This document shows positions 16,412 to 24,669 of a DNA stretch of 64,000 nucleotides, one piece after another. The notes under the pieces are model-generated. The model worked only from the letters and a program-made list of their open reading frames with translations. It was not told the DNA's origin and made no database searches. The stretch is from CAWIJJ01 sp963836425. Its GTDB lineage: Bacteria; Acidobacteriota; Terriglobia; Bryobacterales; Bryobacteraceae. The stretch spans positions 194,780 to 258,779 of the forward strand of contig CAWIJJ010000015.1 of the NCBI GenBank assembly GCA_963836425.1, written 5' to 3'. The stretch's first letter is position 1; every line of letters starts with the position of its first letter. A program made the position numbers and the translations under genes.

Positions 16412-16802
16412 CCCTCAGCTATTAGCATTCGGTAGTCTACTAGGTATATGCGCGACGATTATCTGGCGGTTACAAAAACTCGTAAGATATTGATTTTATA
16501 GACACTGCTTCGTGATTTTCAGCACTAGTACGAAAGCCAAAATTTTTTCGCTGCTGTGTGAACGGCCTAACGGCGCTTAACGCAGCGTCGGGGTTTCAGA
16601 GAGGCCCACTGCGCCAGGAATCGATGTAGGAGGGTTACGAATGTCCCGTTGGAAGCCTGAGCGCCTCGCGCAGGGCCTCCGCATGGCGGACGCCATGCCC
16701 CGGAGTAGGAGGCGCCACTGCGCTGCAGAACGGATGCGTCAAAAGCGGGGACAGGAGCGACGCTAATCTACGACGAAGTGTTGAGATCCCCAGTCGCTCG
16801 CG

Positions 16803-16892
16803 CATCTTACGGCAGATGTCGGCCACCTTTTCGCCGCCCTCGGCCTGCTGCAAGGCGTTCGCGATCTGCTCCCCGCTGTGTCCCTTCTTTGG
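16803..16892 (-). pseudogene. IS3-family orfA remnant, N-terminal part
   Basis: The minus-strand reading KKGHSGEQIANALQQAEGG then EKVADICRKM matches the start of IS3 OrfA (sxEQIxxxLxQAExGxxVAxxCRKxGIS). It is not preceded by an in-frame start and is followed by sequence that no longer fits. Its missing continuation is found 1.18 kb away at 15400-15623. The otherwise gene-free stretch 16412-17250 holds nothing else recognisable. Confidence 0.65.
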
Positions 16893-17311
16893 GCATTGCT
16901 CTCCTCGTCGGGTTGAGATTGGCCCTAGACTCCGGATGGCGGAGTTTGTTTTGGGTCACTGGCCCACACTGCCTTGTCTTGCGGCCGGGCGCTCTCGAAA
17001 ACTCTCTTTACGGAATCACCGGGAGGGGTGAATGAGAGTGACTTCCGCAACGCGGTCGATCTCGCTGCTACGCGGCTCCAGAGCATGGACACGGGCAGTC
17101 ACCTCAATCGCAATTCGCGTGCACAGGTAGTGATCCGACGGGTCTTCATCTGCTCTCGTTCACGTCGGGGGGATGCTGAGCCTGATGATTGGACGGGTCA
17201 TGCGGCATTGCCAGCTTATATGGCAAAGGCTGCAGCCCCGCAATATCCTGGAGCCGTTTCCCCACACACCCGCAGGCTCGCGCACCCGCACCTCACACCG
17301 AATGAAGCGCA

Positions 17312-17465
17312 CCCGCGCGCCGGCAATCCCGGTTCGTCAAGCGTCCCACCGAAGCGCCGTCAACGGATCCACACGCGTGGCCCGCCGCGCCGGAACATAG
17401 CAGGCCGCCAGGGCGAAAACCGCCAACGTCAGGGCGGCGCCGGCGAACGAGAGCGGGTCCAGCGG
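17312..17465. repeat. Direct repeat copy B (native end of the ADOP permease gene)
   Basis: Intact counterpart of the repeat at 14331-14483, in the same orientation. It contains the last ~43 codons and stop of the ADOP permease and about 25 bp of flank. Further left both copies share GGAGCCGTTTCCCC (17250 here). The 2.8 kb between the copies is the accessory segment with two toxin-antitoxin pairs. Confidence 0.85.
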
Positions 17466-20027
17466 CTGCACGCGAAACAGGATTCCGCGCATGATCCACG
17501 CGAGTGCGGCGGCGGCGGCCAGGCCCAGGGCGGCGCCGAGCGCCATCAGCCGGGCGCCCTGCGCGAAGATCAGGCGCAGCACTTCGCCCGGGGTCGCGCC
17601 CAGCGCGATCCGGACCCCGATCTCCTGCGTCCGTTGCACGACGCTCTGGGAAACCGTGCCGTAAATGCCGAGCCCGGCCAGCAGCAGGGAAGCGACCGCA
17701 AAACCGGCCAGCAACAGCATGACGAAGCGGCGCTCAGTCGTCGAGCGCGCCACCTGCCGGTCCATGGCGGTTTCATTGTAGGTCGGGATGGCGGGGTCCA
17801 CCGAACGCACCACGGCGCTCAGTTCGGCCACCCGCGGCGCGGCATCGTCGCGGGTGCGCGCCACCAGCACCGGCGCGCCCAGCGGATTGACCGCATAGGG
17901 CCGGTACACTTCCGGGCGCGGATCGGCTTCCAGGCCGAAATGGCGGATGTTTCCAACGATGCCGATGACCGTACTCCAGGGTGCATTCTGTCCGCCCGTC
18001 AGTTTGAGCCGTTTGCCGAGGGCGTTCTCGCCGGGCCAGATGCGGCGGGCAAGGGCCTCGTTGATCACCACGACGGCGGTCGGATTCGCGTTGTCCCGCT
18101 GGTCGTAGACGCGCCCGGCGAGCAGCGGAATGCGCATGGTGGAAAAGTAGCCGGAGGTGGCTACCCGGTACTCCACTTCTACGCCAGGCGAAGTGTTCGC
18201 TTCTATTCCCTCGGGATAAACCCAGGTGCCGAGGCTCTTCCCCGAGAACGGCATCCGGCTTACGGCGGCCACGCCCGTCACCCCCGGTTGCGAGAGCAGG
18301 GCCTGTTCGATCCGTCGATACACGGCCCAGCGGAGAGCCGGCGTTGAGGCGCTGCCGGGCATCTGGGTGGAAATAGCGATCAGGTTGCTGGAGTCGAATC
18401 CGGCCGGAACAGCCAGCAGGCGGGAGAAACTCCGGATCAGCAATCCCGCGCCTACCAGCAGGATCACCGCGGCGGAAACCTGGAGTACCACCAGGGCGGC
18501 GCGCAGGCGATGCCGCCCCGCCGTCAGCCCGCGCCCGGCTTCGCGCAGCGTAGAGGCGATATCGACCCGCGCCACGCGCAGGGCGGGAGGAAGTCCGGAG
18601 AGCAGGGCGGCCGCGAAAACCACGGCGGAAGTGAACGCGAGCGCCCTCCAGTCCAGGCGGATTTCACCGGCGTGGATAAGGGTATCGGGCCCGAGTGCCA
18701 CCAGCGCGCGCAGCCCCGCCCATGCCAGCGGCAGGCCGGCCAACCCGCCCAGGCAGGCGAGCACCGCACCCTCCGTGAGCAACTGCCGCACCAGGCGCAA
18801 CGCGCTCGCGCCCACTGCCACCCGCACGGCGATTTCGCGGCTGCGGCCGGCGGCGCGGACCAGCAGCAGGTTGGCCACGTTGGCGCACGCCATCAGCAGC
18901 ACGAAACCGACGGTGCCGAGCAGCAACAGCATGCTGAGCCGCAGGTTCCGCTTGACGCGATCGGAGAGCGGCGCCACGCCCGCATCGTAACCGCGGTCGT
19001 AAGCCGGGTACTCCTGCGCCAGGGCGGCGGCGATGCGGTGCATTTCGTCGTTGGCCGCGGCGGCGCTCACCCCCGGCTTCAACTGCCCGACTACCTTGAG
19101 GTAGCGCACCGCGCGCATCGAGGAAGTGAGCTCGTTGGCGGCCATCGGCAGCCACAGCGCGACGTCGGTGGCGGTGCCGGCGAGCGGCTCGCCCAACCAG
19201 CGGAAATCCGGCGGCAGCACGCCGATCACGGTGTACGCCTCGCCGTCCAGGTTGAGCACCCGGCCGATGGCGTCGCGCGAACCGTTCAGCCGGTTTTGCC
19301 AGAACGCGTGCGAAACCATAATCACCGGTTTCGGCTGCCCGCGGCGGTCCTCATCCGGTGTGAAGGCGCGGCCGAGCACCGGGCGGACGCCGAGCATGGG
19401 GAAGAATTCGGCGGAGACGAAGAGGGTGTCGTACTGCCGGGCTTCGGTTTTTCCGGCGAGCACCATGCTCCACACCACGCTCACCGACGCCAGGGAGGAA
19501 AACGATTGGGCGCGCTCGCGGTAATCGTAGAAATCCGCCGCCGAGCACCACGGTTCGATCTCGGGCTGCTCCGGCCGGCGCGTCTCCACGGCCACCAGGC
19601 GCTGCGGATCGCGGTATGGCAGGTCGCGCAGCAGCAGCGCGTCCACCATGGTGAAGATGGCAGTGTTGCCGCCGATCCCGAAGGCGAGGGTGAGGAGCGC
19701 CAGGGCGGTGAATCCGGGATTGCGGTGGAGCGAGCGGAGCGCGTAGCGGACGTCCGTCCACCAGCCGCCGGCAACTCCGCGGCGTCCGTCGAGCGGAGCG
19801 GCGGGAGGCCGGTCGGCCGCTTCGATCTCGCGGGCCAGCTTTTGAGGATCGGGGAACTGGGCTTCGGCGCGTGCCGCGGCTTCAGACTCGCCGAGTCCGG
19901 CGGCGACGGCATCGAGGTAGGCCTGCTCCATCTGCTGCGCGAGTTCGGCCATGATTTCGGCCTCGCGTTCGGGCCGGACGCGCAGGCTGCCCAGGCGCTC
20001 CCGCAGGTATGTGTTCCAATCACGCAT
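17337..20027 (-). CDS. ADOP-type giant ABC permease (MacB/FtsX duplicated permease)
   Basis: 896 residues. An N-terminal cytoplasmic helical domain (about 1-75) is followed by two MacB-type periplasmic core plus FtsX permease units. First helix TALALLTLAFGIGGNTAIF near 105; FtsX unit 1 about 375-500 (LLLLGTVGFVLLMACANVANLLLV); second unit from about 510; final FtsX unit about 770-890 ending YVPARRATRVDPLTALRWDA. This is the acidobacterial duplicated orphan permease type, which lacks an adjacent ATPase. It probably works in envelope or antibiotic-efflux functions with a distant ATPase. It overlaps padR by 8 bp, the characteristic pairing. Its 3' end is duplicated at 14331-14483. Confidence 0.93.
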   Translation of the reverse strand: MRDWNTYLRERLGSLRVRPEREAEIMAELAQQMEQAYLDAVAAGLGESEAAARAEAQFPDPQKLAREIEAADRPPAAPLDGRRGVAGGWWTDVRYALRSLHRNPGFTALALLTLAFGIGGNTAIFTMVDALLLRDLPYRDPQRLVAVETRRPEQPEIEPWCSAADFYDYRERAQSFSSLASVSVVWSMVLAGKTEARQYDTLFVSAEFFPMLGVRPVLGRAFTPDEDRRGQPKPVIMVSHAFWQNRLNGSRDAIGRVLNLDGEAYTVIGVLPPDFRWLGEPLAGTATDVALWLPMAANELTSSMRAVRYLKVVGQLKPGVSAAAANDEMHRIAAALAQEYPAYDRGYDAGVAPLSDRVKRNLRLSMLLLLGTVGFVLLMACANVANLLLVRAAGRSREIAVRVAVGASALRLVRQLLTEGAVLACLGGLAGLPLAWAGLRALVALGPDTLIHAGEIRLDWRALAFTSAVVFAAALLSGLPPALRVARVDIASTLREAGRGLTAGRHRLRAALVVLQVSAAVILLVGAGLLIRSFSRLLAVPAGFDSSNLIAISTQMPGSASTPALRWAVYRRIEQALLSQPGVTGVAAVSRMPFSGKSLGTWVYPEGIEANTSPGVEVEYRVATSGYFSTMRIPLLAGRVYDQRDNANPTAVVVINEALARRIWPGENALGKRLKLTGGQNAPWSTVIGIVGNIRHFGLEADPRPEVYRPYAVNPLGAPVLVARTRDDAAPRVAELSAVVRSVDPAIPTYNETAMDRQVARSTTERRFVMLLLAGFAVASLLLAGLGIYGTVSQSVVQRTQEIGVRIALGATPGEVLRLIFAQGARLMALGAALGLAAAAALAWIMRGILFRVQPLDPLSFAGAALTLAVFALAACYVPARRATRVDPLTALRWDA

Positions 20028-20352
20028 GGCCGAACCCCGTCAGGCGGTTCAGCGCGGCCACGAATTCGCGCCAGGAGCGCCGCTGCTCGGCAAGCGCCTT
20101 CTTGCCCGCCGCGGTCAGGCGGTAGTAGCGCCTCCGCCGCTCGCCGGTCTTTTCCACCCAGCGCCCCTCCACCAGTTTCTTGCGTTCCAGCCTGTAGAGC
20201 ATGGGGTAGAGGGACGCGACGTGGAATTGCAGGCGGTTCCCGCTCTGCGATTCGATCAGCTTGGCCAGTTCGTAGCCGTGGCGCGGGCGCGCTTCAAGCA
20301 GCGCCAGCAGGATCATCTCCGCGCCGCCCTTCTGAATATCCGGTGTCGCCAT
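20020..20352 (-). CDS. PadR family transcriptional regulator
   Basis: 110-residue winged-helix repressor. HGYELAKLIES and HVASLYPMLYRLERKKLVEGRW are the PadR recognition elements, followed by RRRRYYRLTAAGKKAL. It should control the ADOP permease gene that it overlaps by 8 bp, and probably itself. The ATG at 20352 lies 8 bases after a perfect TATAAT, with no room for a Shine-Dalgarno sequence, so the mRNA is likely leaderless. The family normally has about 12 residues before the first helix, which agrees with this start. Confidence 0.92.
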   Translation of the reverse strand: MATPDIQKGGAEMILLALLEARPRHGYELAKLIESQSGNRLQFHVASLYPMLYRLERKKLVEGRWVEKTGERRRRYYRLTAAGKKALAEQRRSWREFVAALNRLTGFGHA

Positions 20353-20360
20353 ATCTGTGG

Positions 20361-20389
20361 ATTATATATATGGCGGCGATATATATCAA
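20361..20389 (-). promoter_or_regulatory. Promoter of padR-ADOP with an embedded AT palindrome
   Basis: Minus strand: TTGATA (20384-20389), 17-bp spacer, TATAAT (20361-20366), one mismatch from consensus. The start codon is 8 bases downstream of the -10 box. Two ATATATAT arms (20364-20371 and 20379-20386) separated by GGCGGCG fall between and within the boxes and would suit an autorepressing PadR dimer. Confidence 0.75.
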
Positions 20390-20520
20390 GCCGGGCCCGG
20401 CCGGGCGGCAGTCCGCGTGCATTCCGCGCGCTTTTCGAGCCGCTGGCCGGCATTACGGCCGAAACTCAGTGCCTCGAATACAAGCCAATCGGCAGGCCAC
20501 GACAAACCCGTTGAAGTGCT

Positions 20521-20598
20521 GATAAACGCGGATCAACGCCGATAAGACATCGTGCTTGGATCTGTGGTTGATCGGCGTTGATCGGCGTTGATCGGCGG
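20521..20598. repeat. Intergenic inverted and tandem repeat of a GATCGGCGTT-type unit
   Basis: Three exact tandem copies of TTGATCGGCG (20568-20577, 20578-20587, 20588-20597) face an inverted version containing GATCAACGCCGATAA (20531-20545) across about 22 bp. The whole could fold into a hairpin. It lies in the 400-bp gap between padR and rsh, which otherwise shows only the presumed rsh promoter region. Similar short-period repeats are dispersed in intergenic DNA of several soil phyla. Function unknown. Confidence 0.7.
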
Positions 20599-20755
20599 CC
20601 AACCATTTTCCGCAACTGCCGGCACTGTCTGAAGTACCAGGTACGCTCAGATTCTGCCGCTTTTTCAGCGATTCTGACGGGTCTCCACTTTTGTGCACCC
20701 TCGCCGGATTGGCGGAAGTTTCTCCGGGGGCGCACGCTGCTACAATCGGGATAGA

Positions 20756-22975
20756 GTGGCATCCGAACCCGCCAGCCTGTCGGAATCCGCCTTACCATCG
20801 CACCCCGTTGATCCGGTGGAGCAGTTGTACCGCGAGCTCGAAGCAAAGATTCGCGAGTACCGTCCCAACGACGATCTCCGGACTGTTGAAAAGGCCTTCC
20901 GCTTTGCCGCCCAATACCACGCCGGCCAGGCCCGCGATTCCGGCGAGCCCTACATGGCCCATCCGCTCATGGTCGCCCACATTCTGGCCGACATGCTCAT
21001 GGACCTGGTGGCCATCCAGACGGGCATCCTCCACGACGTCGTGGAAGACACCAGCGTCACCGTGGAGCAGGTCCGCAAGGAATTCGGCGAGGAAGTCGCG
21101 CGCTGCGTGGACGGCCTCACCAAGCTGAGCAAGCTCGATGTGTTCTCGGCCGAGGACCGGCAGGCCGAGAGCTTCCGCAAGATGCTGCTGGCCATGGTGG
21201 AGGATATCCGGGTCATCATGGTCAAGCTCGCGGACCGCATGCACAACATGCGCACCCTCGGCTATCTCAGTCCCGAGCGCCGCGAGCGGATCGCCCGCGA
21301 GACCATCGAGATCTACGCGCCCATCGCCCATCGCCTCGGGATGGGCAAGATGCGCGGCGAGCTCGAAGACCTCGCTTTCCAGCACCTCGAGCCCGACGCC
21401 TACGAGGAGATCCTGGCCGCCATCGAATCGCGCCGCCACTCCAACCAGGAGTTCCTCAACCAGATCCGCCACACCGTGGAATCCGAACTCCGGCGCGAGG
21501 GCATTCCGGCCCGCATCGACGGCCGCGTGAAGCGGCCCTATTCGGTGTTCCAGAAATTGCGCCGCCAGAAAATTACCGTGGACCAGGTCTACGACCTGAT
21601 GGCGCTCCGCATCCTCACCGATTCGGTGAAGAACTGCTACGCGGCGCTCGGCGTAATCCACAATAAGTGGCGCCCCATTCCAGGCCGTATCAAGGACTTC
21701 ATCGCCATCCCGCGGCCCAACCTCTATCAATCGCTGCACACCTCCGTCGTCGGACCGCAGGGGCAGACCTTCGAGGTCCAGATCCGCACCGAAGAGATGC
21801 ACCGCATCGCCGAAGAGGGCATCGCCGCGCACTGGAAGTACAAGGAAGGCCGCCGCGGCCCGGCCGCCGACGACCAGCGCATCGCCTGGCTGCGCCACCT
21901 GGTGGAATGGCAGCGCGACGTCCAGGATCCGAGCGAGTTCATGTCCACCCTCAAGGTGGACCTGTACCCGGAAGAGGTCTACACCTTCACCCCGCGCGGC
22001 AAGGTCATCGTGCTGCCCCGGGAAGCGACCCCCATCGACTTCGCCTACGCCATCCACTCCGATGTCGGCGCCACCTGCGTCGGCGCCAAGGTCAACGGCC
22101 GCATCGTCCCGCTGCGTTCCTCCCTCCGCAACGGCGACATCGTCGAGATCATGACCCAGCCCGGCCACGAGCCGAGCAAGGACTGGCTGGCGTTCGTCAA
22201 AACCACCCGCGCGCGCAACAAGATCAAGCACGTCATTAACGCGAGCGAGCGCGTCAAGGCGATCGAGATCGGCCAGAAGTACCTGGACAAAGAGGCGCGC
22301 CGCCTGGGTGTCCAGTTAGGCAAAATCACCCGCGCCGAATTCGAGCGCGTCGCCGCCGAATACGGGTACAGCAAGATGGAAGACCTGTACGCGGCCCTCG
22401 GCTACGGTAAGTTCTCCGCGCGCCAGGTGTTGAGCAAGGCCGCCCCCGGGATGGTCAAGGAAGAGCCCGCCCCCGCGCCCGAAACCACAATTCCCGCCCA
22501 CATGCCGGGCCGCCCGCACGACGGCGACGGCGTCATCAAGGTGCGCGGTGTGGACGACCTGCTGGTGTACCGGGCCAAGTGCTGCAACCCCATTCGCGGC
22601 GAAGCCATCGTCGGATACGTTACCCGCGGCAAAGGCGTGGCCGTCCACTCCAAGGCGTGTCCCAACGTGCAGAGCCTGCTCTACGACGTGGAGCGGAAAA
22701 TCGAAGTCGAGTGGGCGCGCGCCGCCGAAGACGCCTTCCCGGTGCGCATCATCATCCACACCGACGACCGCCCGGGTATGCTGAATCAGCTCACCAACGT
22801 GCTCTCCAACGAAAACACCAACATCCGCAGCCTGGAAGCCAAAACCGACCTCGACCAGGGCGGCGGCGTGGTGGAAATGACCGTGGATGTGCGGGACAAG
22901 AAGCAGCTCGAAAAGCTGGTCTCCGCCATGCGCCGCATCTCCGGAGTGCGCGACGTAGAGCGTCTTTATAATTGA
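20756..22975 (+). CDS. rsh: Bifunctional (p)ppGpp synthetase/hydrolase, RelA/SpoT homologue
   Basis: About 739 residues. The hydrolase HD domain comes first (HDVVEDT near residue 95, then KLADRMHNMRTL). The synthetase domain follows (about 245-360, with RVKRPYSVFQKLRR and NLYQSLHTSVVGP), then a TGS domain (about 400-460, FTPRGKVIVLPREATPIDFAYAIH in two motifs), and a C-terminal ACT domain. Both catalytic halves look intact, so it both makes and degrades the alarmone. The start is uncertain: GTG at 20756 was chosen. The frame is open to 20693, and TACAAT stands about 15 bp before the GTG. Confidence 0.94.
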   Translation: MASEPASLSESALPSHPVDPVEQLYRELEAKIREYRPNDDLRTVEKAFRFAAQYHAGQARDSGEPYMAHPLMVAHILADMLMDLVAIQTGILHDVVEDTSVTVEQVRKEFGEEVARCVDGLTKLSKLDVFSAEDRQAESFRKMLLAMVEDIRVIMVKLADRMHNMRTLGYLSPERRERIARETIEIYAPIAHRLGMGKMRGELEDLAFQHLEPDAYEEILAAIESRRHSNQEFLNQIRHTVESELRREGIPARIDGRVKRPYSVFQKLRRQKITVDQVYDLMALRILTDSVKNCYAALGVIHNKWRPIPGRIKDFIAIPRPNLYQSLHTSVVGPQGQTFEVQIRTEEMHRIAEEGIAAHWKYKEGRRGPAADDQRIAWLRHLVEWQRDVQDPSEFMSTLKVDLYPEEVYTFTPRGKVIVLPREATPIDFAYAIHSDVGATCVGAKVNGRIVPLRSSLRNGDIVEIMTQPGHEPSKDWLAFVKTTRARNKIKHVINASERVKAIEIGQKYLDKEARRLGVQLGKITRAEFERVAAEYGYSKMEDLYAALGYGKFSARQVLSKAAPGMVKEEPAPAPETTIPAHMPGRPHDGDGVIKVRGVDDLLVYRAKCCNPIRGEAIVGYVTRGKGVAVHSKACPNVQSLLYDVERKIEVEWARAAEDAFPVRIIIHTDDRPGMLNQLTNVLSNENTNIRSLEAKTDLDQGGGVVEMTVDVRDKKQLEKLVSAMRRISGVRDVERLYN

Positions 22976-22977
22976 CA

Positions 22978-23313
22978 ATGTCTTTTTCAACCGACCCCGA
23001 ACACCTTGCGATTTCGAAATCCAAGGGAATCAAGATCGACTGGAAGGACGGCCACCACAGCGACTACGGCCTGGTGTACCTCCGCGACAGGTGCCCCTGC
23101 GCCGGTTGCACGGGAGCGCACGGCACCCCGCCGCGCCAGCCCGAATCGGCCAACCCCTTCCCCATGTTCCAGCCCGCTCTCAAAATGCTCTCCGTGGAGC
23201 CGGTGGGCAATTACGCGATCAAGATCAACTGGAGCGACGGGCACAGCGCCGGAATCTACTCCTACGAGCACTTCCGCCGCATCTGCCCCTGCCCGGACTG
23301 CGCCCAATCCTGA
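22978..23313 (+). CDS. DUF971 (GBBH-like N-terminal domain) protein
   Basis: 111 residues forming the small zinc-binding beta domain also found at the N-terminus of gamma-butyrobetaine hydroxylase. The first half has KIDWKDGHHSDYGLVYLRDRCPCAGC, written here as WKDGH and RDRCPCAGC, and the second half repeats WSDGHSAGIYSYEHFRRICPCPDC as WSDGH and CPCPDC. These fit the family. It starts 2 bp after the rsh stop with no Shine-Dalgarno, so translation is probably coupled. An iron-sulphur or molybdenum-cofactor assembly role is proposed for stand-alone members; this is not shown. Confidence 0.85.
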   Translation: MSFSTDPEHLAISKSKGIKIDWKDGHHSDYGLVYLRDRCPCAGCTGAHGTPPRQPESANPFPMFQPALKMLSVEPVGNYAIKINWSDGHSAGIYSYEHFRRICPCPDCAQS

Positions 23314-23315
23314 TT

Positions 23316-23331
23316 CGCACCGGCTAATCCT
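23316..23331. repeat. 16-bp direct repeat, left copy (possible target duplication of the island)
   Basis: CGCACCGGCTAATCCT occurs here, two bases after the DUF971 stop, and again at 29151-29166, directly after the stop of the nucleotidase gene on the other strand. Everything between is the decayed polysaccharide island. Confidence 0.45.
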
Positions 23332-23561
23332 AGAGGGCAGCCAGCGCCGGCTCGCGGAGCTCGAGCAGGCTTGGCCGAAGAAGCGCCTGGTTTACGTGCA
23401 GCAGCTCGAGCGGGAGGGCGAGGAGATCATCAAGGCCAAGAGGTTTTTGGGGGTTCGAGCACTTCCGGAAACTCTGGCACAACGAGGATCGAGACCGGCG
23501 CCAGGCGAAACTACGCGAGGAGCGCAGAGATCGCGATCGCGGCCGCGGAGGTCGTTGAAAC
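23321..23561 (+). pseudogene. Frameshifted remnant of an unidentified charged protein
   Basis: The plus strand reads HRLILEGSQRRLAELEQAW, PKKRLVYVQQLEREGEEII, KAKRFLG and then, after a one-base slip in a run of G at 23449-23453, FEHFRKLWHNEDRDRRQAKL and REERRDRDRGRGGR before a stop. The composition and continuity across one slip argue for former coding sequence, probably the C-terminus of a longer gene. I do not recognise the family. No start codon. Confidence 0.4.
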
Positions 23562-23651
23562 GTTTGGGTGGTTCCTCAAAAATATCCGATTGCACCTTTC
23601 AATTTTTCGCGCAGCGACCCGGTTCCAAACACCCTGCGCAAACAATACGTG

Positions 23652-24669
23652 CTAGCCCAGGACAGCCCCGCCAGCACCGCGGTCCAGCTCAAGGCGCGGG
23701 CCACGCGCATTTCGGCGCCGCCCATTCCATAGCAGTTCCAAAGTACACGGCCCGGCGCAGCGCGGATCTATCACCATCTGCCCCAATGTATCAGCCCAGG
23801 TCTTGCGCGGCGCCTTCGTGGAAGCTCACGTTCCAACCTTGATCCCAAGTGATCTGCACATACAAAAGCTGGCCGGGCCGGAGGTCGGCGGTGATGGTTG
23901 CCGCGCCTGGAGAGTGCCATTGGAAGCTCGCTGGGGACATCGACGGGTCATCGAGCGCCGCCATGACACCCGCCCAAATCTGTTCCAGGAGGGTGGATTT
24001 CCAGCCAAACAACTTCGGCGCGTTGGCCTGGATGGTCCGAATCGTGGACGGCGTGAACCAGGGCGGGATGAGCGCATATGCAAAGCCGCCGATGGCCGCG
24101 GCGCGCAGATACCGCGGTCCGGAGAGAAGACCGCGCGCGTCATCCCACCCGGCAAGCAGGTAACAACAGGCGGCAAGAGCGAGCGTGAAGGCGCCAATCC
24201 AGTTCGTCAGAGCGACGGCCGACTCGAGTACCGCCGCACCCAGCGAATCGAAGCGGCCGCCGCTTCTCCAGAGCCACGTGGAGCAGGCCGATCGACAGCG
24301 TTAGCAGCACCAGGCTGGCCACGTGCGGGGCGTCGCCATAGATTACCAGGCTAATCAGCCGCCTGGGCCCGAGCCATCCGCCGGAATCATCCGGATTTCC
24401 CGAGTCAAACATGAGGGCGAGATTACGGCTGGCACCCAGCCGCCGCGCCGCCCAGAACAGCGCCACGGACCAAGCGCGTACACGGTGATAGGAGCGGGCA
24501 TCCGATATGTGTGCAATTGCCGCCAGCGCGGCCACAGCGAAATGCATTCAATGCCAAACAGCGGCGCTGTGAGATAAACGTTGAGGATCAGCAGCACCAG
24601 AGCGGCTGCCATCCTTTTGTAGGTACCCGAGCGTGAATGGTCATTCTTCACGGCCGGAGCGTCAGTCAT
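23652..24669 (-). pseudogene. Polytopic membrane protein with YfhO-like C-terminal domain, broken by three frameshifts
   Basis: Joining frames restores one protein: start MTDAPAVKNDHSRSGTYKRM (ATG 24669) and helix ALVLLILNVYLTAPLFGIE, then a shift near 24545 into MHFAVAALAAIAHISDARS. A second shift near 24262 (LLHVALE to WRSGGRFDSLGAAVLESAV) leads to helices ALAACCYLLAGWDD and AAAIGGFAYALIPPW. A third shift near 23800 restores the periplasmic beta domain (LLYVQITWDQGWNVSFHEG, then TLGQMVIDPRCAGPCTLELL). The stop is TAG at 23652-23654. The layout resembles YfhO/GT-C-like membrane proteins of glycan assembly. Its start overlaps the stop of the methyltransferase. Confidence 0.7.
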
